64,000 nucleotides of DNA from positions 1,037,276 through 1,101,275 of the forward strand of contig OZ025812.1 of assembly GCA_964019425.1 (NCBI GenBank). Direction: 5' to 3'. Source of the stretch: Flectonema sp. DT1601 (taxonomy: Eukaryota > Euglenozoa > Diplonemea > Diplonemida > Diplonemidae). Below, in pieces: positions 36,341 through 45,209 of the stretch. How positions within the stretch are numbered: the first letter of the stretch is position 1; each line of letters begins with the position of its first letter. Both the position numbers and the translations under genes were made by a program. The notes beneath the pieces are model-generated. The model made no database searches and had not been told where the DNA came from. It worked only from the letters and a program-made list of their open reading frames with translations.

Positions 36341-36738
36341 AAAAAAGGAATAAATAAACTTTTTCTAATTGCGGCATCCCATATTTTACTAATTTTTTTT
36401 AAACTTTCCCCTTGTTTAGATTTTGTTATTTCCCCCTTTTTTTTTTTTTTGGTTTCCTCAATTTTTTTGGTTTTCTACTGCAAAAAATGAAATCTAACAT
36501 AAAAAGGAACTTTTTTTTATTGTCAAAAGTTGTGTTATCTGTTATTTCTCAACCCCGTACAGTCTGTGAAGGAGTTGTTTTGTATCTCTTTTTTGATAAA
36601 TAAAGAACCGTCTCTTAGTCTGACTTCATCTCATTCACAGGTTATAAGTATTGAACTTATGGATTTAGATAGGAAAGCCGTCGTGTCAGGTTCTGATCTA
36701 TTTATGTTTCTGTTTTCTTCAGCCATTACTCAAAAATA
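36341..36738. other. Intergenic leader of the LRR gene
   Basis: T-rich DNA. A CATTCACAG acceptor-like site occurs at about 36641 and an AATGCAG right at the proposed start of the next gene. No separate gene is supported. Confidence 0.5.
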
Positions 36739-37358
36739 ATGCAGGTTTTTTTTTGTGGCGTTTACGGAGTTGGGACTCCCCGCAGTGTCATTCACAGCTG
36801 GTGCTGATTCTCTCGTGAGCGATGTGTTGACTGCGGCAGCTGATGAATGGGATATCGATCCGGAGGAAGTTGAACTCTCATTCGCTGGTGATTCCCTTTG
36901 TGAAACTGAGCGGCTTGCAGATCATGGAGTGGGCGCAAACAGCGAATTGGAAATTTGGAGGAAGCGGTTTCGATTATTCGGTAAATGCTGGCTTGTTAAT
37001 AGTTCAAAGCGGGAGAAGTTGCTCCTTTGGCTTGAGAACCACAATGAAGAACAACTATGCTTAGACACTCCTACATTCTCAGAGGATGGCTGTCTCAGTG
37101 TTGACAGTCGTTTGCTGCCTTCAGGGGCCGAACGGATTTCTTTCCGCAATTCAAATTCCGACATCGCAGTCACAACAAAATTTTTGTGTAAATGTTCCAC
37201 AATCACTGCACTTGATCTTTCAGGTCTTAATAGCGTTACTGAAATTGGGGAATATTTCTGTTACGGATCTACAGCACTCACTGTGCTCGACCTCTCTGGT
37301 CTTAGCAGTGTTGCTATTATTAAAGAAAGGTTTTTGTCTTCCTGTCCACGAATCACTC
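36739..37358 (+). pseudogene. 5' part of a ubiquitin-like/leucine-rich-repeat gene split by a LINE
   Basis: The frame in phase with 36755 encodes a ubiquitin-like fold (about 70 residues, with SFAGDSLCETERLADHGVG matching the FAGxxL...LxDxxV part of ubiquitin), a linker, then BspA-type leucine-rich repeats (ITALDLSGLNSVTEIGEYF). The ATG at 36739 would give the ubiquitin-like start MQVFF, but a T9 run directly after it puts that ATG one base out of frame. With eight T the frames would agree, so an assembly error, a real frameshift or an upstream exon ending at ATGCAG are all possible. The gene stops at a target-site duplication and resumes at 45190. Such LRR proteins are often large surface or signalling families in protists. 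Confidence 0.75.
37339..37358 (+). repeat. Left target-site duplication of the LINE
   Basis: TTCCTGTCCACGAATCACTC is repeated exactly at 45190-45209. It is part of the LRR coding sequence. Perfect identity over 20 bp points to a recent insertion. Confidence 0.95.
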
Positions 37359-37426
37359 GGGATCACGACACCTGCCTCCTCGCGGCGGTCCCGGACGACT
37401 TCGATAGGGGTCGACAAAACAGTGTC
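37359..37426 (+). ncRNA. HDV-like self-cleaving ribozyme at the LINE 5' end
   Basis: A nested double pseudoknot can be drawn starting at the element's first base. P1 is GGGATC (37359-37364) with GGTCCC (37387-37392). P2 is GACAC (37367-37371) with GTGTC (37422-37426). P3 is GCC (37374-37376) with GGC (37384-37386), closing the loop TCCTCGC, which matches the HDV L3 loop. P1.1 would use GG at 37393-37394. P4 is CGACTTC (37396-37402) with GGGGTCG (37407-37413) around a GATA loop. J4/2 (ACAAAACA, 37414-37421) offers the catalytic C. Cleavage just before 37359 would define the RNA 5' end and coincides exactly with the end of the target-site duplication. HDV-like ribozymes at this position are known in R2 and L1Tc elements. 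Confidence 0.85.
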
Positions 37427-37714
37427 AAACACAAGAGATGCCAACAACATCAAAACCATCAAAACCAGCTACAACATCCAGAGCATACAAACCCTGGCTT
37501 GTCAAATAAAGAACGGAATAAACTAGCCCATGCCTTGAATGGCAATGGTGGACCAGGAAAGGACAGCAGAGACCGACGCCCGCGAGACGATACTCGCGAC
37601 AGGGACGAAAACCGTCCAAACAAGGAGGAACGTCGCATAGCGAAGCTCGAGAAAGAGAAACTCGACTCGCTAGACGAGATAGAGGAAGAGAAGCAACGAC
37701 TGGGGCAGCAGAGA

Positions 37715-40378
37715 ATGGCCATGGAACAGCACCACCACCAGAAGGAAACCAACCTTCAAGGACAAGAAAAACAGTTGGAACAGCAACGCCAACACCAACA
37801 ACAAGAACTGCAAAGTCAGTACCACCAACAACAGCAGCAACTGCAAAGCCACCATCAGCTGAAGGAAACGGAAAGTCTCCAGAAGGAGCAAAACCTACAG
37901 GCTCAACTCAAGGAGCGACACCAGCACCAACAGAAGGAATTGGAGAAGCAATACCGCCAACAACAACAGCAACTGGAAAGCCAACAGCAGAAGAAGGACG
38001 CCGAGTCTGAACAGCAAACACATCTGACTCGGTCACAACTACAGAAGGAAAAGGAATCCTTCCAGACAGAGAAGGAACGGCTCCACCTCCAGCTGGATCA
38101 GCAGTTGAAGAACGAGAAGGAGCACCTCCACCAACAACTCCAACAGAAGGAAGACGAGGTTCGTAAAGAAAAGTTAGCAGAGAGAATAGAACTCCAACAA
38201 CTGCGAGATGAACTAACTCAACAAGAACAGAACATCCAACGACGTGAGGAAGAGGTGAACCGAGGACAGCACCAACTACACCAACAACAACAACAACTAG
38301 AGCAGCAGCAACAGCAATCGCAACATCAGCAACTGGAACTACAACAACAACGGCAACAACAGCAACAGCAACAACAGCATCAACAACTGGAACTACAACA
38401 ACAACAACAACAGCACCAACAACAGCATCAACAACTGGAACTGGAACAACAACAACTACAACAGCAACAGCAACTGCAACAACATCGACAACCGCAACAA
38501 CAACCGCAACAGCAACCCGTACACTACATGCAACATCAACCGTATGCAACGTACGACACCTACGCCCAGCAGCAGCAGTCTTCCCACTACGAAGGGCTAC
38601 AACAGGAACTGAAGCGCGAAAGAGAGGAGAAGAGCGAACTACGCGAGATGCTCCGAACTCTCCAACAACAACTGGACGGATTGAGAGAAGAACTCAAGGC
38701 CCAACATGCTGAGGCGAAGAGGCAGCAGGAAACGGCGGGACGGGAAGCGAGAGAGATGCAAGAACGTTTCTTGCTGGAACTCGAAGCGGAACGGGTCCAG
38801 ATCAGAGGGCTCAACTCGCTGAGAGAAGAGGAAGAGGAACCTCAGATGGACACCACCCCTGATCAGGAAGCAAACACGGAAGTGAAGCAAACGCCACCGG
38901 TGAAGCTGCCCCAAGACGGTATGAGGGAGCTGGACGCCTCACGCAAGAAGCTGATGAAAGAAATCAATGAAGGGCAGGTAGCCGGACGATCGGCCATCCA
39001 AGAGCAGATGGTCCGAGAGGCCGGGAGACTGGCGCAGACTCAGAAGAGCTGGGAGAACGCAGCACGCAAGGAGCGATCCAGGGTGGATAACCTCTCGCTG
39101 GCACCGGAATACTGGCCAGAGGGAATGGCGATCACGAAGGAGCAGTACGACGCCGGTGCAAAGGGAGTACACCTCACCACCAGAGAGGAGGCAAGGAAGA
39201 GGATGTCGGGAACACCTCCGGGAGCCTGGGAAACGTTATCCCTGGTAACCCTGGAACCACCATCAGACACGGCGCAGAAAGTACAGGTAGTACTAAAGGA
39301 GACGACGAGCGACGGCGAGAAGAGAATTCTCAAGCAGCTCTGGATGACAACACTGGGAAGAGTGGTTGTACCAGCCGGAACAGACGTCGTGCGGACGGAA
39401 AGCACGAGGGAGATGGTTGTCCGGGTGGACAAAAAATGGTCCGGAGAGAAGAGATGGTCGGAAGTGAAGCGCTCCCCGTTCAGAGCAACGGAGGAATTGA
39501 AGAAGATGCCGGGGTACGTCGATACGTACAACCCGCGGATCGGAGACCAGAGCGTGACCGTGATGCTCAGGGTGAAGGTAGCCGAAGTGAAGAACTTCCT
39601 CCGAGAATCGGGGAAGGACGGCGTCTTCACCAAGGAAAAGGATCCGAGAGAGGAACGAGCAGTGAAGGCGGCGGTCATTTGGCTACCGAAGGACGAGACG
39701 CTCGGAATCGCTCGGGACAAGGCTGTAGAAGTCGATGGAGGGCTGGGACTCGTGGTAAACGAACACGGACTCGGGCTTCGAGTGACCAGCTGGCAGGAAA
39801 CGGCGGCGAGGGAGAAACTGCACCTGCCGGCTAAGCTACCGGAAACAAAGATCACGGGTATCCCGATCGGCACAACCACCGACGAAGCGATCAAGTGGCT
39901 GATCACGAAGGAAGGCTGGGAAGTGAGGAAGACGAAGGAAGGCGTACGGAACGGCATGCGATGGATGGTCGTCCGCGGTCCGGTGAGAACGCAGGAAACC
40001 ATCACAGTGGATGGCGTCCTGTGCATGGTGGAGGCTGGGAAACAGAAGGAGGAAGTCGACCCGAAACGGAAGGAGACCAAACGCCCGAATGCGACACCGA
40101 CGAAACCAGAGAAAAGGCGTGACCCGACGGAGGGAACGGGAGGAAAGTGGTACACTCGATTGGAGTTCATCGAGTTTCATGGGAAGAAGAAGGGACAACG
40201 CCTATGGTTAGAAGCCAGCAACCCAACACCAACTACGACGGCACCTACGAAGGCAGCGACCGCAACGACAACAGCGAAAAAGGAGCCCAAGTCGACAAAA
40301 AAGAAGGAGAACAGCTCAGTGGACGAGAGATTGGACCGACTGGAACGTCTACTGATGGCGTTCATGGAACGGAATTGA
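37715..40378 (+). CDS. LINE ORF1: Gln-rich coiled-coil protein (at least 887 aa)
   Basis: The start given is the first ATG in frame; the frame is open to the left through the element's 5' end and into the interrupted host gene. Residues about 1-320 are an extreme Gln/His/Glu-rich coiled coil (many QQQ runs), followed by charged helices and then a 400-residue folded part (APEYWPEGMAITKEQYDAG..., containing three probable beta-rich repeats). The C-terminus is basic (KKEPKSTKKKENSS) and ends with a short leucine-zipper-like helix. I see no CCHC knuckle or RRM. By position it should be the RNA-binding/assembly protein of the LINE. It ends at TGA (40376-40378), in the same frame as ORF2. Confidence 0.8.
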   Translation: MAMEQHHHQKETNLQGQEKQLEQQRQHQQQELQSQYHQQQQQLQSHHQLKETESLQKEQNLQAQLKERHQHQQKELEKQYRQQQQQLESQQQKKDAESEQQTHLTRSQLQKEKESFQTEKERLHLQLDQQLKNEKEHLHQQLQQKEDEVRKEKLAERIELQQLRDELTQQEQNIQRREEEVNRGQHQLHQQQQQLEQQQQQSQHQQLELQQQRQQQQQQQQHQQLELQQQQQQHQQQHQQLELEQQQLQQQQQLQQHRQPQQQPQQQPVHYMQHQPYATYDTYAQQQQSSHYEGLQQELKREREEKSELREMLRTLQQQLDGLREELKAQHAEAKRQQETAGREAREMQERFLLELEAERVQIRGLNSLREEEEEPQMDTTPDQEANTEVKQTPPVKLPQDGMRELDASRKKLMKEINEGQVAGRSAIQEQMVREAGRLAQTQKSWENAARKERSRVDNLSLAPEYWPEGMAITKEQYDAGAKGVHLTTREEARKRMSGTPPGAWETLSLVTLEPPSDTAQKVQVVLKETTSDGEKRILKQLWMTTLGRVVVPAGTDVVRTESTREMVVRVDKKWSGEKRWSEVKRSPFRATEELKKMPGYVDTYNPRIGDQSVTVMLRVKVAEVKNFLRESGKDGVFTKEKDPREERAVKAAVIWLPKDETLGIARDKAVEVDGGLGLVVNEHGLGLRVTSWQETAAREKLHLPAKLPETKITGIPIGTTTDEAIKWLITKEGWEVRKTKEGVRNGMRWMVVRGPVRTQETITVDGVLCMVEAGKQKEEVDPKRKETKRPNATPTKPEKRRDPTEGTGGKWYTRLEFIEFHGKKKGQRLWLEASNPTPTTTAPTKAATATTTAKKEPKSTKKKENSSVDERLDRLERLLMAFMERN

Positions 40379-43300
40379 CCGGCGGAGGACGGAAGGAACT
40401 GGGCGGAGACACGGAGACGTCTCCTGCTACAAGCTGGCGACGTTGAGAGGAACCCCGGACCGAGACCACGAATCGATGGGCTCACCGTGGGAACAATCAA
40501 TGTCACCACACTAGAAGGAAAAATAGATGCCATCACAGATCTGAACCTAGATCTGATAGCTCTACAGGAAACTTCTCTGACGGGCCCACAGCAACGCCAG
40601 ATGAAAAAACAGCTCGGTGAGAGAGGATGGGAAGCGACGTTCGGGTTAGAGTGCAAATTACTAACCGATGGGCAAAAGACGTGGACGGCGGCGGGAGGCG
40701 TGGCCATCTTGACGCGCACTGGTACACCGGTGAGAAGGATAAAACACGATCGGCTCGACAACACAGGACGATTCGTACACGCGGGAGTGTCGTACGGAAA
40801 TGGCAAGGTACTGCACGTATTCTCGTTCTACGGAGACGTACGTTCGGCGGTCTACACGGAAGAGTTGATTGCGGAGATGCTCGTGGAAGCAGCAGCTCTG
40901 GGTGATGTTCCCGTATTTATAGCGGGGGACTTCAACGTCGAAACAACGGAATCGCCGGCGCTTCTGTCGGCTTTCGCACACGGACTCTGGATAGATGCCG
41001 CCGTCTCGATGGGAAACATGACACCGACAAGCGAAGCGGGAAAAGGACTTCGTAGAATCGATGCTATTCTGATGAACCGCGGGGCGGCGACAGCAATCTC
41101 GAATGACACAACGATCCATGTGCATAAGAGTGAGCTGATCCCGACACACAAGCCGGTCATCATTAGAAAGCTCAACATCTCACGCTACAACGAGAAGGCT
41201 CCTAGGCTGATAGTACCGAAACAGTTGGATACCTCCGAGACAACGGACCCGCGTGAGGGGAAGGCCGAAAGGCAACTCCACTGGACGCGAGCTGTAGCGA
41301 CGGAAGATCCTGACAAGATGCTGGAGGCGCTTGGAGAGATCATCGAAAGATACCTTCTGACGGGAAAGCTGGAGATAAGTAACCCAGCCAAGTACAAGGG
41401 ACGCGGGAAGAAGCGTGAGCCTGTGATGTGGACGAACGCGGCGAAACAAGACGGGAGAGGAGCGACGTGCAGGGAAACGCGGAGAAGACTGCAGAAGATA
41501 CGTGTTCTGGAGGAAGTGATGAAAATCACAAAGCAACGCGATGGTCCGACGGTGCCGTCCCACGAAGTAATGAAACTCTGGAAAAAATTACGAAAACTCG
41601 ATCCGACGACGGGATCCGAAATACCACAGACGGAGGAGCTTCGGATACTACTACAACAAGCGAGACAGGAGCAAGCGATAGAAAGCAAGAAGCTCCGAAC
41701 TGAACGCATCCGCATGTGGAAACGAAATGTTGTCGACAATTGGAATGACGACCGCACGAAGGTTTTCCAGTGGATCAGGAACGTCGAGCAATCGAAGACT
41801 GTTCTGATGGAAAAGGCAGATGGAAGCTGGACGGCCAACTGCTCCGAGATGGATGAGGCCATGCACGCGGCATGGGACCCCATACTCAAAAAGTACTTAT
41901 CAGACCCGGAACCAGACTGGATGAAGTTCGAAGAACGGTACAGCAACTACATCGAGGAACACCCGATGCGATGCGAAGATATCACCGGGGAGGACGTTGC
42001 AAAAGCCCTCAGAAGGACTAGCTCGCGCAAAGCAGCTGGGGTAGACGGCTTCAGGATATCGGAGCTCAAGTCGCTACCGGAGGACATGATTCAGATGATA
42101 GCGGAATTCTACAACATAGTGGAGAGAACACACTGGCCGGAAGCACTTCTCACGGCACTGGTGTCGGCCATACCCAAAGGGGCAGGGACGAAACCACTGG
42201 AGCAGAGACCCATTACGGTGACATCCGCACTTTACAGGCTATGGGGCTGTATACGTATGGAAAAGGATGTAATGGAGTGGCAAGAGAAGTGGGCTCACGA
42301 CGGGCAGTACGGCTACCGGAAGGGGAGATCTACGCTCGACCTCAGCTGGAAGATAGCACTAGACGTGGAACACGCAACTCTCTACGGAGAAGAGATTGCT
42401 GGAGTGACCACGGACTTCAGGAAGTGTTTCGACCTGATCCCGCACGACATCCTCCTGAAATTGGTGAAGGAATTGGGCCTCGGTGATAAGATCCTGAGAA
42501 CTGTGACGGATGTCTACCGGCGACTCAGAAGGAGATTCAAGTTCCCGAGCGGCGTCGGAGAAGAATTTGCCACCACCAACGGAATACTGCAAGGATGCCC
42601 GCTCAGCGTGGTGCTCTTCAATGCGCTGAGCTCGATACTCAGCAAAGCAATCGAGAGGGAAGCCGATGTGACGCCCGGATCGTATGCGGACGACCTGACG
42701 TTGTTTGGATCACGAACGAAGCTACAAGAAGGCGTAGAAGTCGTTGCGGAGTTCTGCACCCTGACCGGACAAGAACTCGCGCCTCAGAAATGCAAGTGGT
42801 TCTCGAACAGAGACCAGGGCCAGACCAACATCACAATGGGGGACACAACACTGGACTTCGATGACAGTGTCGATATCGTGGGATGCCACCTCAGTATGAA
42901 AGGAACCACCAAGCAGATGGGGAGGATCACGGAAGAAGTGCTCGATAGAGCGAGGCGAATCCGGTTACTTCCGCTCAGATATCAAGCGAAGGAACAGATA
43001 GCTGCAGCTAGTGTCATGCCCAAGGCGCTCTTCGGAACGGCACTGTACGATCCCGATGCGACGCGACTCGGACTGCTGAGAAGAGCAATGGCAACGGGGA
43101 TTTTCCGCAAACTTGGAGGGAAAAGAACTAAGATGTCGCACACCATGGGCCTAACGCTACTCTGCAAGGGACATTGTGTGGATCCCGCGACGTACATTAG
43201 GTACAACAGACTCCTTGCACTCACCAGAATGCTACCGAAGCTAACTGAGAGGATACGCAGGGTATGGGAACACCTGCAGGAGCACACTGAAGCGACGAGA

Positions 43301-45115
43301 GGACCAGTCGGCCTCGCCCTGAGTACTCTGAAGGAACTTGGATGGGAATGGTCAACTTTCTCGGTCTTCGAAGGTCCGGGAGGGACGACCGAACACGGAC
43401 GGCTGGATGCGGGGCGCTGGCGGCACGATGTCAGAGAGGCGTGCAGGCGTTTCACCTGGAACAAAACAATTGCAGAAACGAGACGGGTAAACCTGAGAGG
43501 TATTGAAGCGGGCATCGACCGGAAAGAGACCCTGAAGGTCCTGAAGGAAGGAAAGGGCGACCCCTACCTGCGCGGAGTAGTGAAGCACTGCCTCCTGGAC
43601 AACGTGTACACTGGCTCGATGAAGGCGGGAAACAAGAACTGCGCGCACTGCGAGGAGGTTGACGACGTAGAGAGGACGGAGACCCTCGAGCATGTGAACT
43701 GGGATTGCAGAGCTTATGACACAATCCGACAGGAATACCCGCAAGTGATGCTACAAGTTCGAAGCGATTGGCCCAATTGCCTGAGGCTACTCGGCATCAA
43801 GCCCGACAATGTGGAACTGCCGGCGGGGCTCACCGGAGACCTACAACGAATGTTCGCACGGATCAGGCTCCGCAGGGACGACTACCAACAACTGGAGGAG
43901 AGACGGCTGACGGTTGTGGAATACGCTGGGAACAAGGAACCGGAAGTAGTTATGCGATACGACAACAAACTGGAAAAGTACATGCCAGTATACACCCAAT
44001 GGCCCGAAGCCCTTGGATTGACCTTGTACTTAGCGCTTGCGAGCCACCTGAGGGAACTGAAGTGGCCTCGACAGCCAGACGGGGTCGGAGTCACCTTCCT
44101 GGAATTAGCGATCGACTTCGAAGCGTATGCGGGGGTTGACATACCGACCACAGTCCACGAAGGCCATGTAGCGAAGTGCACCAAAGACAGAGCCGCCGGG
44201 AAGAAAGCTGACGTCATGTGTGGACTGATGCTAAGATTGAACTTGGTTCACAAGCATTTAGAAGGCGAGGAACAAAGAACCTTTCCCGACTACTGCGTAG
44301 GAAGCAACAAAGCCTTACGTCCACTAGGAGCCCCGGTACTGAAAGGTTTGAAGAAACGACCAGCTTTTCTGATGGGAGACGAAACAGTAGACACAATTCG
44401 GAGGACGGTCCAAGAGGCGAACGACGGAAAAGCTGACAAAATCAGATTCGGCTTCGAGACTGAGTGCAGGCACTCGAGCGAGAGGGAAGGGAGAGCGGAG
44501 AAATGGATAACCGCGGCACGACTTTTCCCATCAAAGGAAAAAGACGTACAGCTGAGGAGGGAGCTCTGCGAGCGAGGACCGACACGCCCGCCACCCGAGG
44601 TCGTCAAGAGACCGGGCATCGCGGAGGGACAAGGAACGATGAACTCGACGTGCTACGGACACTTCAAGAAGAAATGCAATAGTTGTCGACGGGCCGGAAA
44701 CACCATCTACCAGTGCTGCCACAACCATCACACTCTGGGGGATGAAGATGGACAAATACCGATATGGGACTTCTGCAGCAAGCACAAGCTTACTCCATGT
44801 GCAGTCTGCATAGTGATCGGCAGAGGATCTGAGCAATGTTGCAGAAACAGCCACCACCGATGCCGTCACCACGAGATGGCTCCCTGCAACGACTGCAAGC
44901 GGAATCCGGATCCGGAACAACGGACTGCCACGAAATGCTGCAACAAAAAACATCACGGGCCAATTATAAGGACGTTGACGAGGAGGGCGAAGCAGCCGAC
45001 GAAGCATGACATGCAAACCAGCACATCGCTTCTAAAATTAGGTTTCACCAAACAAATGAAACCGAAAGCAGAGGAAACTCCGGAAAGGGAACCACAGGAC
45101 AAGGGGTTAACTTAG
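40379..45115 (+). CDS. LINE ORF2: 2A peptide, APE endonuclease, reverse transcriptase, Cys/His modules (1578 codons after the UGA)
   Basis: The frame continues from ORF1 after a single UGA and has no ATG before the 2A motif, so translation probably needs read-through or a non-ATG start. The 2A motif LLQAGDVERNPGP ends at residue 28. The endonuclease follows (LDLIALQET with catalytic Glu, GDFN near residue 184, RRIDAILMN, PTHKPVI with the catalytic His). Reverse transcriptase blocks are TDFRKCFDLIPHD, NGILQGCPLSVVLFN and SYADDLTLFG (catalytic YADD at about 769-772). A CxxC...H...C zinc motif (CAHCEEVDD near 1088) lies beyond, and three Cys/His repeats occupy about 1425-1527. The stop is TAG. 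This enzyme would nick the target and prime cDNA synthesis. All core catalytic residues are present. Confidence 0.93.
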   Translation, partial: PAEDGRNWAETRRRLLLQAGDVERNPGPRPRIDGLTVGTINVTTLEGKIDAITDLNLDLIALQETSLTGPQQRQMKKQLGERGWEATFGLECKLLTDGQKTWTAAGGVAILTRTGTPVRRIKHDRLDNTGRFVHAGVSYGNGKVLHVFSFYGDVRSAVYTEELIAEMLVEAAALGDVPVFIAGDFNVETTESPALLSAFAHGLWIDAAVSMGNMTPTSEAGKGLRRIDAILMNRGAATAISNDTTIHVHKSELIPTHKPVIIRKLNISRYNEKAPRLIVPKQLDTSETTDPREGKAERQLHWTRAVATEDPDKMLEALGEIIERYLLTGKLEISNPAKYKGRGKKREPVMWTNAAKQDGRGATCRETRRRLQKIRVLEEVMKITKQRDGPTVPSHEVMKLWKKLRKLDPTTGSEIPQTEELRILLQQARQEQAIESKKLRTERIRMWKRNVVDNWNDDRTKVFQWIRNVEQSKTVLMEKADGSWTANCSEMDEAMHAAWDPILKKYLSDPEPDWMKFEERYSNYIEEHPMRCEDITGEDVAKALRRTSSRKAAGVDGFRISELKSLPEDMIQMIAEFYNIVERTHWPEALLTALVSAIPKGAGTKPLEQRPITVTSALYRLWGCIRMEKDVMEWQEKWAHDGQYGYRKGRSTLDLSWKIALDVEHATLYGEEIAGVTTDFRKCFDLIPHDILLKLVKELGLGDKILRTVTDVYRRLRRRFKFPSGVGEEFATTNGILQGCPLSVVLFNALSSILSKAIEREADVTPGSYADDLTLFGSRTKLQEGVEVVAEFCTLTGQELAPQKCKWFSNRDQGQTNITMGDTTLDFDDSVDIVGCHLSMKGTTKQMGRITEEVLDRARRIRLLPLRYQAKEQIAAASVMPKALFGTALYDPDATRLGLLRRAMATGIFRKLGGKRTKMSHTMGLTLLCKGHCVDPATYIRYNRLLALTRMLPKLTERIRRVWEHLQEHTEATRGPVGLALSTLKELGWEWSTFSVFEGPGGTTEHGRLDAGRWRHDVREACRRFTWNKTIAETRRVNLRGIEAGIDRKETLKVLKEGKGDPYLRGVVKHCLLDNVYTGSMKAGNKNCAHCEEVDDVERTETLEHVNWDCRAYDTIRQEYPQVMLQVRSDWPNCLRLLGIKPDNVELPAGLTGDLQRMFARIRLRRDDYQQLEERRLTVVEYAGNKEPEVVMRYDNKLEKYMPVYTQWPEALGLTLYLALASHLRELKWPRQPDGVGVTFLELAIDFEAYAGVDIPTTVHEGHVAKCTKDRAAGKKADVMCGLMLRLNLVHKHLEGEEQRTFPDYCVGSNKALRPLGAPVLKGLKKRPAFLMGDETVDTIRRTVQEANDGKADKIRFGFETECRHSSEREGRAEKWITAARLFPSKEKDVQLRRELCERGPTRPPPEVVKRPGIAEGQGTMNSTCYGHFKKKCNSCRRAGNTIYQCCHNHHTLGDEDGQIPIWDFCSKHKLTPCAVCIVIGRGSEQCCRNSHHRCRHHEMAPCNDCKRNPDPEQRTATKCCNKKHHGPIIRTLTRRAKQPTKHDMQTSTSLLKLGFTKQMKPKAEETPEREPQDKGLT
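40424..40462 (+). other. 2A ribosome-skipping motif in the LINE
   Basis: The codons read LLQAGDVERNPGP, an exact match to the D(V/I)ExNPGP consensus, in frame with ORF2 and 16 codons after the ORF1 stop. The family separates nascent chains between the last Gly and Pro. N-terminal 2A sequences are known in L1Tc and ingi-type elements. Confidence 0.95.
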
Positions 45116-45189
45116 GTTGGCCGAACCAGTGCCTCGTCATCTCACCGTGCTAGCAAGCCTGAATGACAGCACTCAAAATGGTACATATA
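45116..45189 (+). other. LINE 3' UTR with a stretch resembling LSU rRNA
   Basis: The 74-base 3' UTR contains TGCCTCGTCATCT (45129-45141 approximately), identical to 13 bases of the conserved LSU rRNA segment just downstream of the R2 insertion site, followed after a similar spacing by TGAATG. It has no poly(A) tail and ends in ATATA next to the target-site duplication. Confidence 0.5.
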
Positions 45190-45209
45190 TTCCTGTCCAC
45201 GAATCACTC
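45190..45209 (+). repeat. Right target-site duplication of the LINE
   Basis: Exact copy of 37339-37358. The host LRR frame resumes through it. Confidence 0.95.

Larger units (their letters stand above)
37359..45189 (+). mobile_element. Full-length LINE (non-LTR retrotransposon), L1Tc/ingi-like organisation
   Basis: The element is 7,831 bp, bounded exactly by 20-bp target-site duplications. From 5' to 3' it contains an HDV-like ribozyme at its first base, a Gln-rich coiled-coil ORF1, a UGA, a 2A peptide, and an ORF2 with apurinic-type endonuclease, reverse transcriptase and Cys/His modules. A 3' UTR of only about 74 bases follows, ending ...GTACATATA without a poly(A) tail. GC content is clearly higher than that of flanking host DNA. 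Both ORFs are open for their whole length, so the copy looks intact and young. The combination of 5' ribozyme, 2A and APE endonuclease is known from trypanosome L1Tc, but the large Gln-rich ORF1 and triplicated C-terminal motif are not features I know there. Confidence 0.93.

Noticed and set aside
37908-38549. Minus-strand Val/Ala-rich frame of 213 codons
   Set aside because: It is the antisense of the CAA/CAG-rich Gln region of LINE ORF1.
39040-40170. Minus-strand frame of 376 codons opposite LINE ORF1
   Set aside because: Antisense shadow of GC-rich coding sequence, without recognisable domains.
40376-40378. Reassignment of UGA to a sense codon in this organism
   Set aside because: UGA ends the kinase gene after a plausible C-terminus and does not occur inside the 1578-codon LINE frame, where Trp is encoded by UGG; read-through at one site is simpler.
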